A stretch of 64,000 bases of DNA from Rhizophagus clarus. Lineage: Eukaryota; Glomeromycota; Glomeromycetes; Glomerales; Glomeraceae. Shown here piece by piece: positions 52,354-62,994 of the stretch (positions within the stretch are counted from its first letter, which is position 1; each line of letters begins with the position of its first letter). A model generated the notes under the pieces. That model was not told the origin of the DNA and made no database searches. It saw only the letters and a list, made by a program, of their open reading frames with translations. The position numbers were made by a program, and so were the translations under genes. The stretch lies in the NCBI GenBank assembly GCA_015698045.1, contig BLAL01000334.1, positions 1-64,000 on the forward strand. The letters are read 5' to 3'.

Positions 52354-53764
52354 ATGACGAGAGGATATTCATTAGAACAAGACTTAAGGCTATTAATAAA
52401 TCATCCAAGATATAGTGATATTGAAATATTATGTGAGGATGATAAGAAATTGTACGGTTCTAAAGCAATTTTAGCAGCAAGATCAGAAGTATTTGACAGA
52501 TTACTCTATAATGAGATGAAAGAAAATCTTGAAATCCAAATTTCTTTTCCAAAAATTAGTTTGTTTGGAATGGAAATTGTATTAGAATATATTTATACCG
52601 GTTCAATTAAAAAAGAATCTTTAAATAAAAATAATATAATTGAAGCTTTCTATGCAGCCGAATATTTTCAATTATCGAATCTTCAAGATTTCATTATAAA
52701 AACTGTTAAAAATAATTTAGAAAATAATTACGTGAATAATTATTCCCCAGAATTATTATCCAAAGTAATGGACATAATGGTAATATCAGAAGAAAATATT
52801 ATTCTAAATTTATTGATTGAAGCGGTATCAATTATACCATTAAATACTATTGAATTTGGTTGATTATCTATCACAGCACTTCAATATCTTTTGTCCTGTA
52901 CTCATGGAAAAGAAAAACCCTTTTATAACTCCAGAATATGAAGTTTTTCGATATAGTGCTATTCTCGCTGCGAATAAAGTTTCTAATGATGCTTATGAAA
53001 CTCTTATGGAACGGTTACCAACCTTAGAACAAATAAAAAACTCGATACAAGTATCAAATAAATCTATTACTGATTATCAAAAAATTGCAAAAGAATTAGA
53101 ACCTTTGACTAAATTTATTGATTTTGGTCAAATAAAAGGACAAATTTTAACAGATATTATCGAACCATTAGAAATTGTTCCATCAAGAACTATTATGAAC
53201 GTTTATCGGCAAATAGTTAGATTAAATAATTTAAATTCAAATGAAATTCGAGGAATACCACCAACAATTTACATTTGGGATAAATCAACATGTGGATCAG
53301 GGCTTATTATTGAAGATAATGAAAAAGTTGTACGTGCTGGGAATGCACACCAAAATGTTAGAGCTAAAATGATATTAGATAATAAAGGGATTTTTGAATG
53401 GAATATTATTATTGAGAAAGTTTGTAAAGATGTTTGGGTTGGAGTATGTGCAACAGAAAATTTTAATTATATGGCCTGGGCAGGGAATCAATCCACCGGA
53501 TGGATATTGGGTATAAATGGTAAATGTTGGAATAATTCTAATGTATTGGATTATTGTTCACAATTTCGAAATGATAACGTTAAAGTAACAGTTCATTTGA
53601 ATATGAATGAAAGAACTTATGCTTTTTCAGTTGATGGTACAAAATATCCGGTAATATCAGAATGGAATAATTTACCATCAAAACTTTATCCAATAGTGTC
53701 CCTGCATAGTCCCGGTCTTCTTCGAATTCAACCTTATCAATTTTTAAAATTTTCAAAAAATTGA
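52354..53764 (+). CDS. BTB-SPRY domain protein, possibly frame-broken
   Basis: Two overlapping frames (52354-52863 and 52850-53764) encode one protein. The N-terminal BTB domain (LLINHPRYSDIEILCEDDKK, LYGSKAILAARSEVFDRLL, GMEIVLEYIYTGSI) and a BACK-like helix region are followed by a SPRY/B30.2-type C-terminus (GIFEWNIIIEK, VWVGVCATENF, GWILGINGKCWNN, YPIVSLHSPG). Read straight through, the frame has a TGA at 52861-52863, and about 60 bp later an extra T near 52922 changes frame. The residues in between (LSITALQYLLS) still fit a BACK helix, so these look like lesions. Alternatively a 52-bp GT-AG intron (52825-52876) joins the frames in phase, giving about 450 residues. BTB proteins usually bind Cul3; the substrate is unknown. 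Confidence 0.65.
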
Positions 53765-53959
53765 TTAATTTCATAGGATGTCCGCAATTTTTGCTTAATG
53801 ATTGAATGTTCTAAATATTAAATATCTAATTTCTCTTCGTTTAATTTGAGCAATTAGTTTTAACATTTCATAAATAAATTAATTTATCAATATAAAATTT
53901 CTTACTAGAAGTTTAATTCAATCCTAACTCGCTGTATAAAAAGATGAATTAATAATTAT

Positions 53960-54215
53960 TGTATCTTTCCTCAAAATTAAGTGGTCAAACTGTCAAAATA
54001 ATTTTTGGAAAGAAATTAAATTCAAAATTTCAAATTTACATAATTTCTCATTCCATAATAAAGTAATTTGTCAAATACCTTTGAATTTGCTGCCAAAATC
54101 ACTCTAGAACCATGTAATTTCTTTTCATTTTCACATAATATTTTATATTGCTACATTTTTCATTATTTATTAATAACTTTAAATCTTCTTGCTTTAATGA
54201 ATATCCTCTTATCAT
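53960..54215 (-). pseudogene. BTB N-terminal fragment
   Basis: On the reverse strand, a start resembling the BTB-SPRY gene (GYSL, LKLLINN) is followed by frame-shifted remnants of the BTB core (matching accatgtaatttcttttcatt at 54110-54130, also at 55741-55760). Only about 250 bp remain. It is a third relative of the cluster. Confidence 0.6.
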
Positions 54216-54299
54216 TTTAAGTATTTACCAAACTATGAACCATTACGCTTCTCTAAATCCCGCTGCTACAATTTTTAATAAAATTCTTTAGTAAATTCT

Positions 54300-55846
54300 C
54301 CACAGATATTTTCTTATACTTCATACCATCAACTAAAAGAACAAGTTTGTTTTAAACATATTTAGATGAATAGTTATTCTCGTATTATCCATTCGAAATG
54401 ATGGATAATGCTTTGGTCTCTTCTTATCATTACTAAAATCACCATCGGTACCTAATACCCGTCCAGTAGGTTGACTTCCTGCCCAAGTTTCGTAACTAAA
54501 TTTTCTGATGTGTATACTCCAATTAAAGTGTCTATATCATGTTTTTCAATGATAACATCCCATTCAAAGATTCCTTATAATCTAATGGTATTTTAATTCT
54601 AAAATTTTGATGTCTACAACCACTTGTTGCTTGCAAAACTTTTCCATTATCTTCAATAATAAGTGTTGATCCATCCCAAACATAATCCGATTCTTTAAAC
54701 TTACATGGTATTTCTCGAATTCCATTCAAATATAAGGTATTTAATTTAACTATTTGACGATAAACGCTTAAAATCAAATGGTTCGATAATATCAGTTAAA
54801 ATTTGCCCTTCTATTTGACTAAAATTGATAAACTGAGTCAAAGATTCCAATTCGTTGACAATTCTTTGATGATCAATAATAGAATTGTTTTTTACTTGAT
54901 CAGAGTTCCCAGAGTTCCTTATTTGTTCTAGGGCCAGTAACCTAAGAGTTTCATATGCGTCATTGGAGACTTGTTTGTCTGCAAGAATAGCACCATATCG
55001 AAAAAACTTTTTCTTTTTTATATGTGCAAGATGAAAGATGTTAAAATTTGAAATGCTGTCATAGTTAATTGAACCCAAATTCAATAGTGTCCAATGGTAT
55101 AATCGATACTTTATCAACCAATAATTTTAGAATAATATTATCTTCTGATAATAGCATTATTTCCAGAACTTTAGATAATAATTCTGGCGAATAATTTTTT
55201 ATATAATCCGCATTCTTAAGAATTTCTATAATAAATCTCTAAAGAGTTGGTAATTGAAAATAGGCATCTTCATAAATTGCATGATTAGGATCAGATTAGG
55301 ATTAAGATTAGGATTAGCTTGAGATTAAGATTAATATTCAATCTTACTTTACAAAATTAATCATGATTGAATTTATTAAAGTATTAAATCGGCCAGAATT
55401 TAGTTATCCATTATAAATTTGACTGAAATTAAGATATTACATTAGAAAAATTCATGATAATTAATTTTTCATTCCCAGTGATCAAGATTGAAATTACATA
55501 TGAAATTTCAATCATGATTAGCTTGAGATTAACCTTAATCTCAATCACGTTTTTCATGAAACCTGATTAACCTTTAATCTCAATCTTAATCTCAATCACG
55601 CAATTTATGAAGACACCCAATGATCTGCAGCATAAAAAACTTCAATTATATTATTTTTGAAAAAGAAATTTGGTTTTCTTTTATTCCATTGTAAAGTAAT
55701 CTGTCGAATACTTCTGACATTGTTGCTAAAATTGCTCTAGAACCATGTAATTTCTTTTCATTCTCACATAATATTTCTATATTGCTATATTTTTTATTAT
55801 CTATTAATAACCTTAAATCTTGTTCTAATGAATATCCTCTCGTCAT
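54300..55846 (-). pseudogene. decayed BTB-SPRY gene copy, split by a small element
   Basis: This copy lies in inverted orientation to the gene at 52354-53764. The BTB start is at 55646-55846 (RGYSLEQDLRLLIDNKKYS). It is then interrupted at about 55263-55618 by an inverted-repeat element and resumes (YFQLPTL, NYSPELLSKV) at about 55260. The middle part (54746-55117) keeps RYGAILADKQVSNDAYETL, and the SPRY part (54532-54777) keeps LIIEDNGKVLQ; the end decays by 54300. Several frameshifts and stops occur, so it is not expected to be functional. Confidence 0.8.
55263..55618. mobile_element. 356-bp MITE-like inverted-repeat element
   Basis: The ends are inverted copies: left cttcataaattgcatgatt (55268) and right aatcacgcaatttatgaag (55595). 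The interior is built from gattaag/gattagg-type hexamers on the left and their complements on the right. It sits inside a BTB exon exactly where the intact paralogue reads FYAAEYFQL without interruption. No coding capacity. A clear target duplication could not be fixed because the flanks are degraded. Confidence 0.65.
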
Positions 55847-56099
55847 TTTTGGGAAAGAGAATAAAAAAAAAACGATAAAACTAGGTCATAGTATTTATTT
55901 TTAAAAGTTAAATGGTACGTGATTGTATTTCAGTATTCATCAAATTTAGAATGCTATCATGACCATCAACTGCATATTTAAATCTGTAATATGATAAGAA
56001 ATCATAGAAAAATTAATTAAATTCTTTACAAAATTTTCACTTTCTTAGTATATACATATTGACGTTCTATTATGGTACTTCTGAAATCTGAATACTTTA

Positions 56100-56335
56100 T
56101 ATTATTAATTGAACAAGCACAAGTTTTAAGTTATTATTCTTGAATTGTGACCAAATTATAAAACCTACTACCCATCTGGTATTTTGATATCCGGCTCAGG
56201 TTTCAATCATGTATAATCAAAATTTCTCAATATTGACATCCAATTTAAAAATTCCTTTATTATTTTTGATCCACATAGTAATTCTCCCTAATTACAATCT
56301 GATTCTTTGCCCTTATGCATGATAATATTCACCGA
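56100..56335 (-). pseudogene. SPRY-like remnant
   Basis: On the reverse strand the stretch NNKGIFKLDVNIEKF, followed by stops, resembles DNKGIFEWNIIIEK of the BTB-SPRY gene. It is probably another decayed member of the cluster. Short and weak. Confidence 0.35.
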
Positions 56336-57075
56336 ATTCTTTTAAAAATATTAACTGTACAATAAAATTATATGGATGAGACAATTTCTAATGATTTGAT
56401 AATATCATTCTAAAAATCTATAAATTTACAACAGTACCATTATAAATTTATTTTTAATTCTCTATTTCTCTAAAACTGGAAACCGTTTCGTTCAAGATTA
56501 CTACCATGTTATTCAAGAAGTATTCAAGAACAAGCCTGGAACCTGGGAAAAGGAAAAAGTTAACGTCTCTGATAAAAAATTAAACTTCCAGAATGTCGTT
56601 CTAAGAAGACATCATATAAAACTTAAAAAAAAAATAAATGGGAACTTTAGTAATGTTTTCTTAATAAAATAGAATGAATAAAATAAAATTTCCTGAAAGG
56701 TTGTTCCAAGAAACTATCAAGCAGATAAAAAAAAATTTTACCGTTAAAACTGTGATTGTCAGACAATCTTGATTACATAATAGTGTATCATAGACGCATA
56801 TCTGAAATTAGAGTTTTTCATCAGATTATCCTATGAATAATTGAAGATAACCCGTTTGAAAATTTTAAGATCTGGATATCTGGTCAAATAGGATAATGGG
56901 TAATCCAGATAATTAACCTAGGATAATCCAGATTATTCTAGGATAATGAGATGATTCTAAAGAATTCCTTAAACCCAAAATATTTTGTCACGTAATGAAA
57001 CCTTTTGGATAGTTTTTTTAAAATTTATTTAGGTTCAGTGGCGATTTTCAGAATTGGTAAGTTTATTTTTTTGTC

Positions 57076-57124
<49 letters not shown>

Positions 57125-57713
57125 TTGCTTCATATTTTTATTAATTTCTGACTTTTCTCCTCCTTTAAAATCTGAGTGGCAAATAGGCCTTAAACTTGAA
57201 AGTAAGTTTCACAATTATTTTTTTTTTTTATTATTTTAATGAGCATTAGCTAATTTTCATTTTTTTTTTTTTAGGTCCAAAATACCAAATTCAGAATTCA
57301 GACTCCTCTTTTCAAAGATAATACTTTATTTAAAATAGTATTATTTTTTTATTTTTATTTAACAAAATGTTGTCTAAGGTTTCATTTAATTGTTTGTGGA
57401 TTTGAACATTATAGATTATTAGTACAGCTGGAGTCAGACTTACTGTACAATAATATATAAATCAATATTTTAACTTAGGATAATCTGGATTATTCATAGG
57501 ATTATTCATTTCAAAAATTCTAAATCTGGATATCCGGTCAAAATAGGATAACGGATAATCCAGATAATAGGATAACCCAGGTAAATCCTAGGATTTTATC
57601 TGTTCAAGGAAAGCTCTATACCCAGGAACACCACCATTATTTGAATCCTTGATAAAAAGTCTTTTATTCTATTGGAGAATTACTAGTCAATTTCAAAATA
57701 CCATTTTTAAAAA
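56336..57713. other. repeat-bearing spacer before the gag remnant
   Basis: No gene. It holds two direct copies (about 56862-56925 and 57522-57570) of a segment with tctggatatc, ggtcaaa, taggataa and taatccagataat, about 650 bp apart, plus a (TTA)n microsatellite at about 57076-57123. The ORF at 57054 is just this microsatellite translated. Confidence 0.55.
57076..57123. repeat. (TTA)n microsatellite
   Basis: About 16 uninterrupted TTA units. Confidence 0.95.
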
Positions 57714-57767
57714 AATGAGCAGGCTTAATGAAGATTCAAGTAAAAGCAGTAATGATACTACTATAAC

Positions 57768-59975
57768 TAAAGCTCCGCATGAGCTGAGCCAGCTTGCAAG
57801 CTGGCTCAAGCTTTTTAAGCTGAGCCAAGCCAAGCCATGATTAAATTGGCTTGGTGGCTCACAAGCCAGCTTGAAAAAGCTTGAGTCAGGTATTAGGCTT
57901 GGCTTGATAAACTCAAGCTGGCAGTGAGCTTTGCTTGAAAAGCTCAAGCCAGCTCATAAGCCAGATCAAGCTTGGCAATTTTTTATAAAAAACGCTGGTA
58001 CCAATAGTTCTGGCGTTTTTTTTTATGATTTTATGATACAAAACGCCGTTAACGCTATAACAAATTATTCGGTATAAAGGCAGGGTCATGTGACTTGCCG
58101 ATCTAATCAGATAATCCGAATATCTGATCTTTTTTTTAAAGTTTATTTTTGTGGTGTTGCCAGACGAAAAGCACGATCAGACTTTTAGAATTAAGGTAAG
58201 GGAGGGGTTGGGAGAGGTGTTTCGGTATTTTTTTTAACTAATTAAGTATTAACTTTTTTTTTTACTTTTTGTAGTGTTGCCGGACGAAAAGCATGACCGG
58301 ACTTTTGGAATTAAGGTAAGGGAGGGTGGGGAAGTGTTTTTCGGTGTTTTTTTAACTAATTAATTAATTATTTTTTTTTATTTTTTTGTAGTGTTACCAG
58401 ACAAAAGGCACGGCCGGACTTTTGGAATTAAGGTAAGGGAGGGGTTGGGGGACGTGTTTCGTTGTTTTTTTTTTAACTAATTAATTAATTATTTTTTATT
58501 TTTATTTTTTGTAGTGTTGCCAGACGAAAGGCATGACCAAACTTTTGGAATTAAGGTAAGGGAGAGTGGGAAGTGTTTTTCGGTGTTTTTTTTTAACTAA
58601 TTAATTAATTATTTTTTATTTTTATTTTTTGTAGTGTTGCCAGACAAAAGGTACGACCGGACTTTTGGAATTAAGGTAAGGGAGGGGGGATTGGAAGAGG
58701 TGTTTCGTTGTTTTTTTTTTAATTAATTAAGTATTAACTTTTTTTTATTTTTTTGTAGTGTTGCCAGACGAAAGGCACGACCGGACTTTTGGAATTAAGG
58801 TGAGGGAGGGTAGGGGAAGTGTTTTTCGGTAATTTTTTTTAACTAATTAATTAATTTTTTTTTTTTTTTGTAGTGTTGCCAGACGAAAAGCACGACCAAA
58901 CTTTTGGAATTAAGGTAAGGGAGGTGTTGGGAGAGGTGTTTCGTTGTTTTTTTTTAATTAATTAAGTATTAACTTTTTTTTTACTTTTTGTAGTGTTGCC
59001 AGACGAAAGACATGACTGGACTTTTGGAATTAAGGTGAGGGAGGGTGGGAGAAGTGTTTTTTGGTAATTTTTTTTAACTAATTAATTAATTATTTTTTTT
59101 TTTATTTTTTTGTAGTGTTGCCAGACGAAAAGCATGACCGGACTTTTGAAATTAAGGTAAGGGAGGGTGGGTGAGGTGTCTTTCGTTGTTCTTTTTTTTA
59201 ACTAATTAATTATTTTTTTTTTTACTTTTTATAGTGTTGCCAGACGAAAAGCATGACCAGACTTTTGGAATTAAGGTAAGGGAGGGTGGGTGAGGTGTCT
59301 TTCGTTGTTCTTTTTTTTAACTAATTAATTATTTTTTTTTATTTTTTGTAGTGTTGCTGGGCGAAAAACACGACCGGATTTTTGGAATTAGGGTATTAAA
59401 AACTGAAAAAGAATAATAAAAATAAATAAATTTAGTATAAAATACCGAAAAAAAGTGAAAAAATAAATAAAATAAAATAAATTTTGGTAAATACCAAGTA
59501 ATTTAATTTACCGAAATTAGTATTTTTTAAAAATAAATCCACATATATCTATTATTATAAACTTTATGCAAACATAATATGTGAGTTACTTCCAAATTGA
59601 CCGATCTACGCAAACTCAATTTGTAGGTTTAAAAAGTAATTTCATATAAACTCTACGCAAACCCGTATGTGAGTTATATTAGTATTATTCGGGGTCCTGC
59701 CAGGACCATTAGTTCTGGTGTTTTTTTTTTTGTAACTTTACATATAAAAATGCCTAGTTTCAGCTTTTTTTTTGATAATAAAGCTTGAGCCAGCTTGAGC
59801 CAGCTCAAGCTCAACTTGGCTTGAGCCAGAATTTTTCATGGCTCAGCTTGACTTGAATGAGTTGAGCCAAGATTTTTTGTGGCTTGACTTATTTTGGCTC
59901 AAGCCAGAATTTTTTTTTTCAAGCCAAGCCAAGCCAGATTGTAGCTTGACTTGAGCCGGCTCATGCGGAGCTTTA
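57768..59975. mobile_element. 2.2-kb non-autonomous hAT-like DNA transposon
   Basis: The termini are inverted repeats, TAAAGCTCCGCATGAGC at the left and its complement at the right (17 of 17 bases). They are flanked by a perfect 8-bp duplication ACTATAAC (57760-57767 and 59976-59983). Removing the element and one copy restores the gag frame across the site. Eight-base target duplications and YARNG-type ends are the hAT hallmark. Both ends have about 200 bp of sub-terminal gagcca/aagcc/ggctca repeats. The interior has no transposase; it is mostly an 11-unit tandem array. Confidence 0.88.
58151..59396 (+). repeat. 11-unit tandem array, about 120 bp per unit, exon-like cassettes
   Basis: Units begin near 58151, 58271, 58388, 58511, 58631, 58755, 58870, 58990, 59112, 59231 and 59348 (spacing 115-124 bp). 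Each has a poly-T run, then TGTAG, a 41-nt conserved core (tgttgccagacgaaaagcac, then gaccggacttttggaattaa, then g), then gtaaggga. A ttaactaattaatt segment follows about 40 nt before the next acceptor. So every unit has an acceptor, a core, a donor and a branch-like site. The core is 41 nt, not a multiple of three. Read through, one frame gives LPDEKHDRTFGIKVREG. Confidence 0.92.
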
Positions 59976-60752
59976 ACTATAACTATGAAAGATGGACAAC
60001 CAAAGGAAAATACTGAATCAACAGAAAATGAATCTTAAAGGAGTAATAAAGAGGCAAAGAATAAGAAGAAAGAAAATAATGAAGAATATATAGAATCAAG
60101 TAATTTAAATATTTGGAATACATCAGAAAATCCTATTAGAAATAGTAAAAGTATTTCAAGTTCTAATACTTCACCATTACAATATCAACCTTCTTTTCAG
60201 TACAATGATTTTTACGATGAACCAAGTATTACTGTACCTCAAGATTTTTCTTTTTCGTCAAGATATGGATTACATGACGATGAAAATGACCAAAGCAGAA
60301 GTAAATCTTACTCTAAATATCAACAAAAGAGTAATTTTAGAAGTTCAATTAGAAGTTCTACACCCCAACAATCTATAAATCAATCTGAATCACAATCTTC
60401 ATCATCTTTCAAAGCCCAAACCAGCGGTAATAATTCTTATACTTGGATTAATCCACTCTTAAATATCACTGGACAAGCTACTCAAAATTCAGGATTAAAT
60501 CCTAGTTGGATGAAAGACTTAAATCCACAAAAGCAATCAATTTTTGAATTAGTAGCCAAAGCAAAGGAGTATTTTGATCGAAGTGCTGAACCTAGGAAAA
60601 CTTGTTTAGTAGATTTTCCAGAATTTAAAGGGGGAAACCAAGATCCTGTAGAATGGTTGGAAGCTTTTGAAAGAGCCTGTGATGCCAATAAAGTACCAGA
60701 AAACAGAAAAGTAATTTTAGTTACTTCATATTTAAAAGGAACTGCTCTTAGA

Positions 60753-60938
60753 GGAGTTACACATATCACGTAATATCCATTTTGTTATAAACCCTTACCC
60801 CCTCCCCCCCCTGTTAGATTTAATAATCAATCAGATTATAGTATTTATAAATTATATAATTAATATAAGTGTAATATAAGATTTTAACTATCCACCTCTC
60901 CCTCTTTGATAATTACGTAATATGTGTAAACTCCCTTA
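60753..60938. mobile_element. possible small MITE inside gag remnant
   Basis: Near-inverted ends, ggagttacacatatcacgta on the left and tacgtaatatgtgtaaactc on the right, bound about 185 bp of unrelated sequence (with a cccctcccccccc run) inside the gag frame. The gag frame resumes after it at about 60960. The left arm overlaps apparent coding sequence, so the exact end is uncertain. Confidence 0.45.
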
Positions 60939-61907
60939 CCTAGTATAATCATGCAAATATCCAAAGCTGGAATAATCCCCTGTATCGACCAATTTCATTT
61001 GTTCATGCTTTTACAGATTACTTTTGTAATCCTTTTAAGTTAAATCAATAGAAACATCAATTGAGAAATAGGAAACAAAAACCAGGAGAAACGGTAGAAG
61101 ATTATATTGCCACAATAGAAGAATTATGGAAAAGAGTTGCTCCTCAAGGAAGAAGAACAGAATTAGATAAAATTCATGAATTTATTGAAGGATTACAACC
61201 TGAATTTATAGTTTCAGTTTAGTCAGCTATGCCAGAAACTGCTAAAGAAGCAATAGATAGGGCACGTGCATTAAAAACTGCCTTGTCTTTAAATATGGAA
61301 TTATCTGCCTATTCATTAATCCCAGATTATCTTCAAAATATGAATGGAGGAATGGTCCCAGCAAAAACTAATATGGCTATGTTTTAACCCACTTAAAAAA
61401 TTGTAAAAATGAAAATTAGTGAAGAAATTGTAGCTGCATTGGGTCAAATTAGAACAGAACTAAAATCATATCAAAATAATTAAAGTAGAAATTCTGGATG
61501 CTATCTATGTGGTAAACCTGAACATATTGCTAAGAACTGCAGGCAAAGAAGTTTTTCAAAATAATGGAAATAACGGTAACAATAACGACAACAATCAGAG
61601 AAATAATAATAACAATCGTCAAAATATTGAATGCTATAATTGTGGAAGAAAAGGTCATATTTCAAAGGACTGTAGAGCACCTGCAAGACAAAATCAAAAT
61701 CAAAATAGAAATAATACTCAGTCTTTAATGTTTGCACCTTTAGAGGGTAAGAGTGCGAACAACTCAAATAGCACTAATAATGAAAATAATGTTATTTTTA
61801 ATTCTCGTGAACAAGAGAATATTACTTTAAATAAAGGGAAATCAGTAAAATGGAGAGAATCATTAGAAGAATTTAGGGAAAATGAACCACATCAGGAAAT
61901 TTTATAG

Positions 61908-62460
61908 GGCGAAAAATTGCGTAAGTTTACAATTTTGTAAGTTTACAAAAGTTTATGGTATAATATTTCGAAAAATTTCAAAATATTACATAAGTTTACA
62001 ATTTTGTAAGATTTATGTGATATTACGGTCAAAATATTATGCAAGTTTTCAATATCATAAGATTTACGCAATATTACGGTCAAAATATTCTGCAAATTTA
62101 CGAAACTGTAAACTTGCGTAATATTACGGTTAAAATATTTTGAAAATTTACGAGACTGTAAACCTGCGTAATATTATGGTTAAAATATTTCAAAAATTTA
62201 CGAGACTGTAAACCTGCGTAATATTATGGTTGAAATATTTTGAAAATTTATGAGACTGTAAACCTGTGTAATATTACAGTTAAAATATTTTAAAATTTAC
62301 GAGACTGTAAACCTGCGTAATATTACGGTTAAAATATTTTGAAAATTTACGAGATTGTAAACCTGCGTAATATTACGGTTAAAATATTTCAAAAATTTAC
62401 GAGACTGTAAACCTGCGTAATATTACAGTTAAAATATTTTAAAAATTTAATATTACTATT
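61908..62460. repeat. 51-bp monomer array, copy 1
   Basis: About nine degenerate-to-good monomers of about 51 bp: tttacgagactgtaaacctg, cgtaatattacggttaaaat, atttcaaaaa. Each good monomer has the 12-bp palindrome CGTAATATTACG. The leading copies (61915-62110) are more diverged, with tgcaagttttcaatatc-type spacers. It directly follows the gag stop. Confidence 0.88.
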
Positions 62461-62643
62461 CGATCGTTAAAGCTGCGTATGCAGTAGAACGTATACAAGG
62501 GGCATGTGATACTATTGAATAATCAAAAATAATATAAACACCTTTTCTTTTATATAAACACCTTTTTTTTTAAGTTTGGGAAAACAAATTTATTTTTATT
62601 TACGAATTTTTTATTATTTACAATTTTTATATTAAAATTAAAG

Positions 62644-62994
62644 TACCGTAAAATCGTGAAAATAAGCACCTCTCGAAAATAAGCACCCTGTCAATTTGCA
62701 ATGGCATTTGTAAAAAATTAAAAATAAGCACCCCCATAAGCACCCCCAAAAATTAACTTTGTAACATGCTTTTTTTTTAGTAAAAAATATTTTACCGGCA
62801 ATTTTTTTATTTAAAAAACTTTCTTTTTTTTCTTGTTATACCATTATTATTTATTTTTAAGTGTATTTTTAGACATGTAAGAAAAAAAAAAGAATTAAGG
62901 GGTAAAAAAAAAATTCGCAAAAATAAGCACCCCTACCAAATTTTACGATCACATGATGCAAAAAAGGGGTGCTTATTTTCACGATTTTACGGTA
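62644..62994. mobile_element. 351-bp mariner-like MITE
   Basis: The ends are inverted: left TACCGTAAAATCGTGAAAAT plus aagcacc, right the exact complement (ggtgctt, ATTTTCACGATTTTACGGTA). Both ends lie next to TA, the target duplication used by Tc1/mariner. The interior is AT-rich, with extra ataagcaccccc copies. No coding capacity. Confidence 0.85.

Larger units (their letters stand above)
57714..61907 (+). pseudogene. decayed retrotransposon gag gene, interrupted
   Basis: A gag-like frame starts at 57714 (MSRLNEDSSKSSNDTTIT), is cut by the hAT-like element, and resumes at 59976 (MKDGQPKENTES). It has stops at 60036, 61220 and 61386, and an insertion of about 180 bp after 60770. Recognisable parts: the capsid-type region FPEFKGGNQDPVEWLEAFE and VILVTSYLKGTALRG; then FVHAFTDYF, KPGETVEDYIATIEELW and LDKIHEFIEGLQPEF; then two CCHC knuckles, CYLCGKPEHIAKNC (about 61499) and CYNCGRKGHISKDC (about 61632). 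The order capsid-knuckle fits LTR-retrotransposon (Ty3-like) gag. No protease, reverse transcriptase or integrase follows; after the stop at 61907 comes a repeat array. Confidence 0.8.

Noticed and set aside
55276..55330. GATTAGG-type hexamers resembling interstitial telomere repeat
   Set aside because: The unit varies (gattagg, gattaag, gattgag), is complementary to the other half of the same element, and is better explained as the interior of the MITE-like insertion.
57054..57239. Poly-leucine ORF
   Set aside because: It is only the (TTA)n microsatellite translated.
58140..59400. CRISPR-like array of regularly spaced repeats
   Set aside because: The spacers are nearly identical low-complexity intron-like DNA, the host is eukaryotic and no cas genes exist; it is a tandem repeat.
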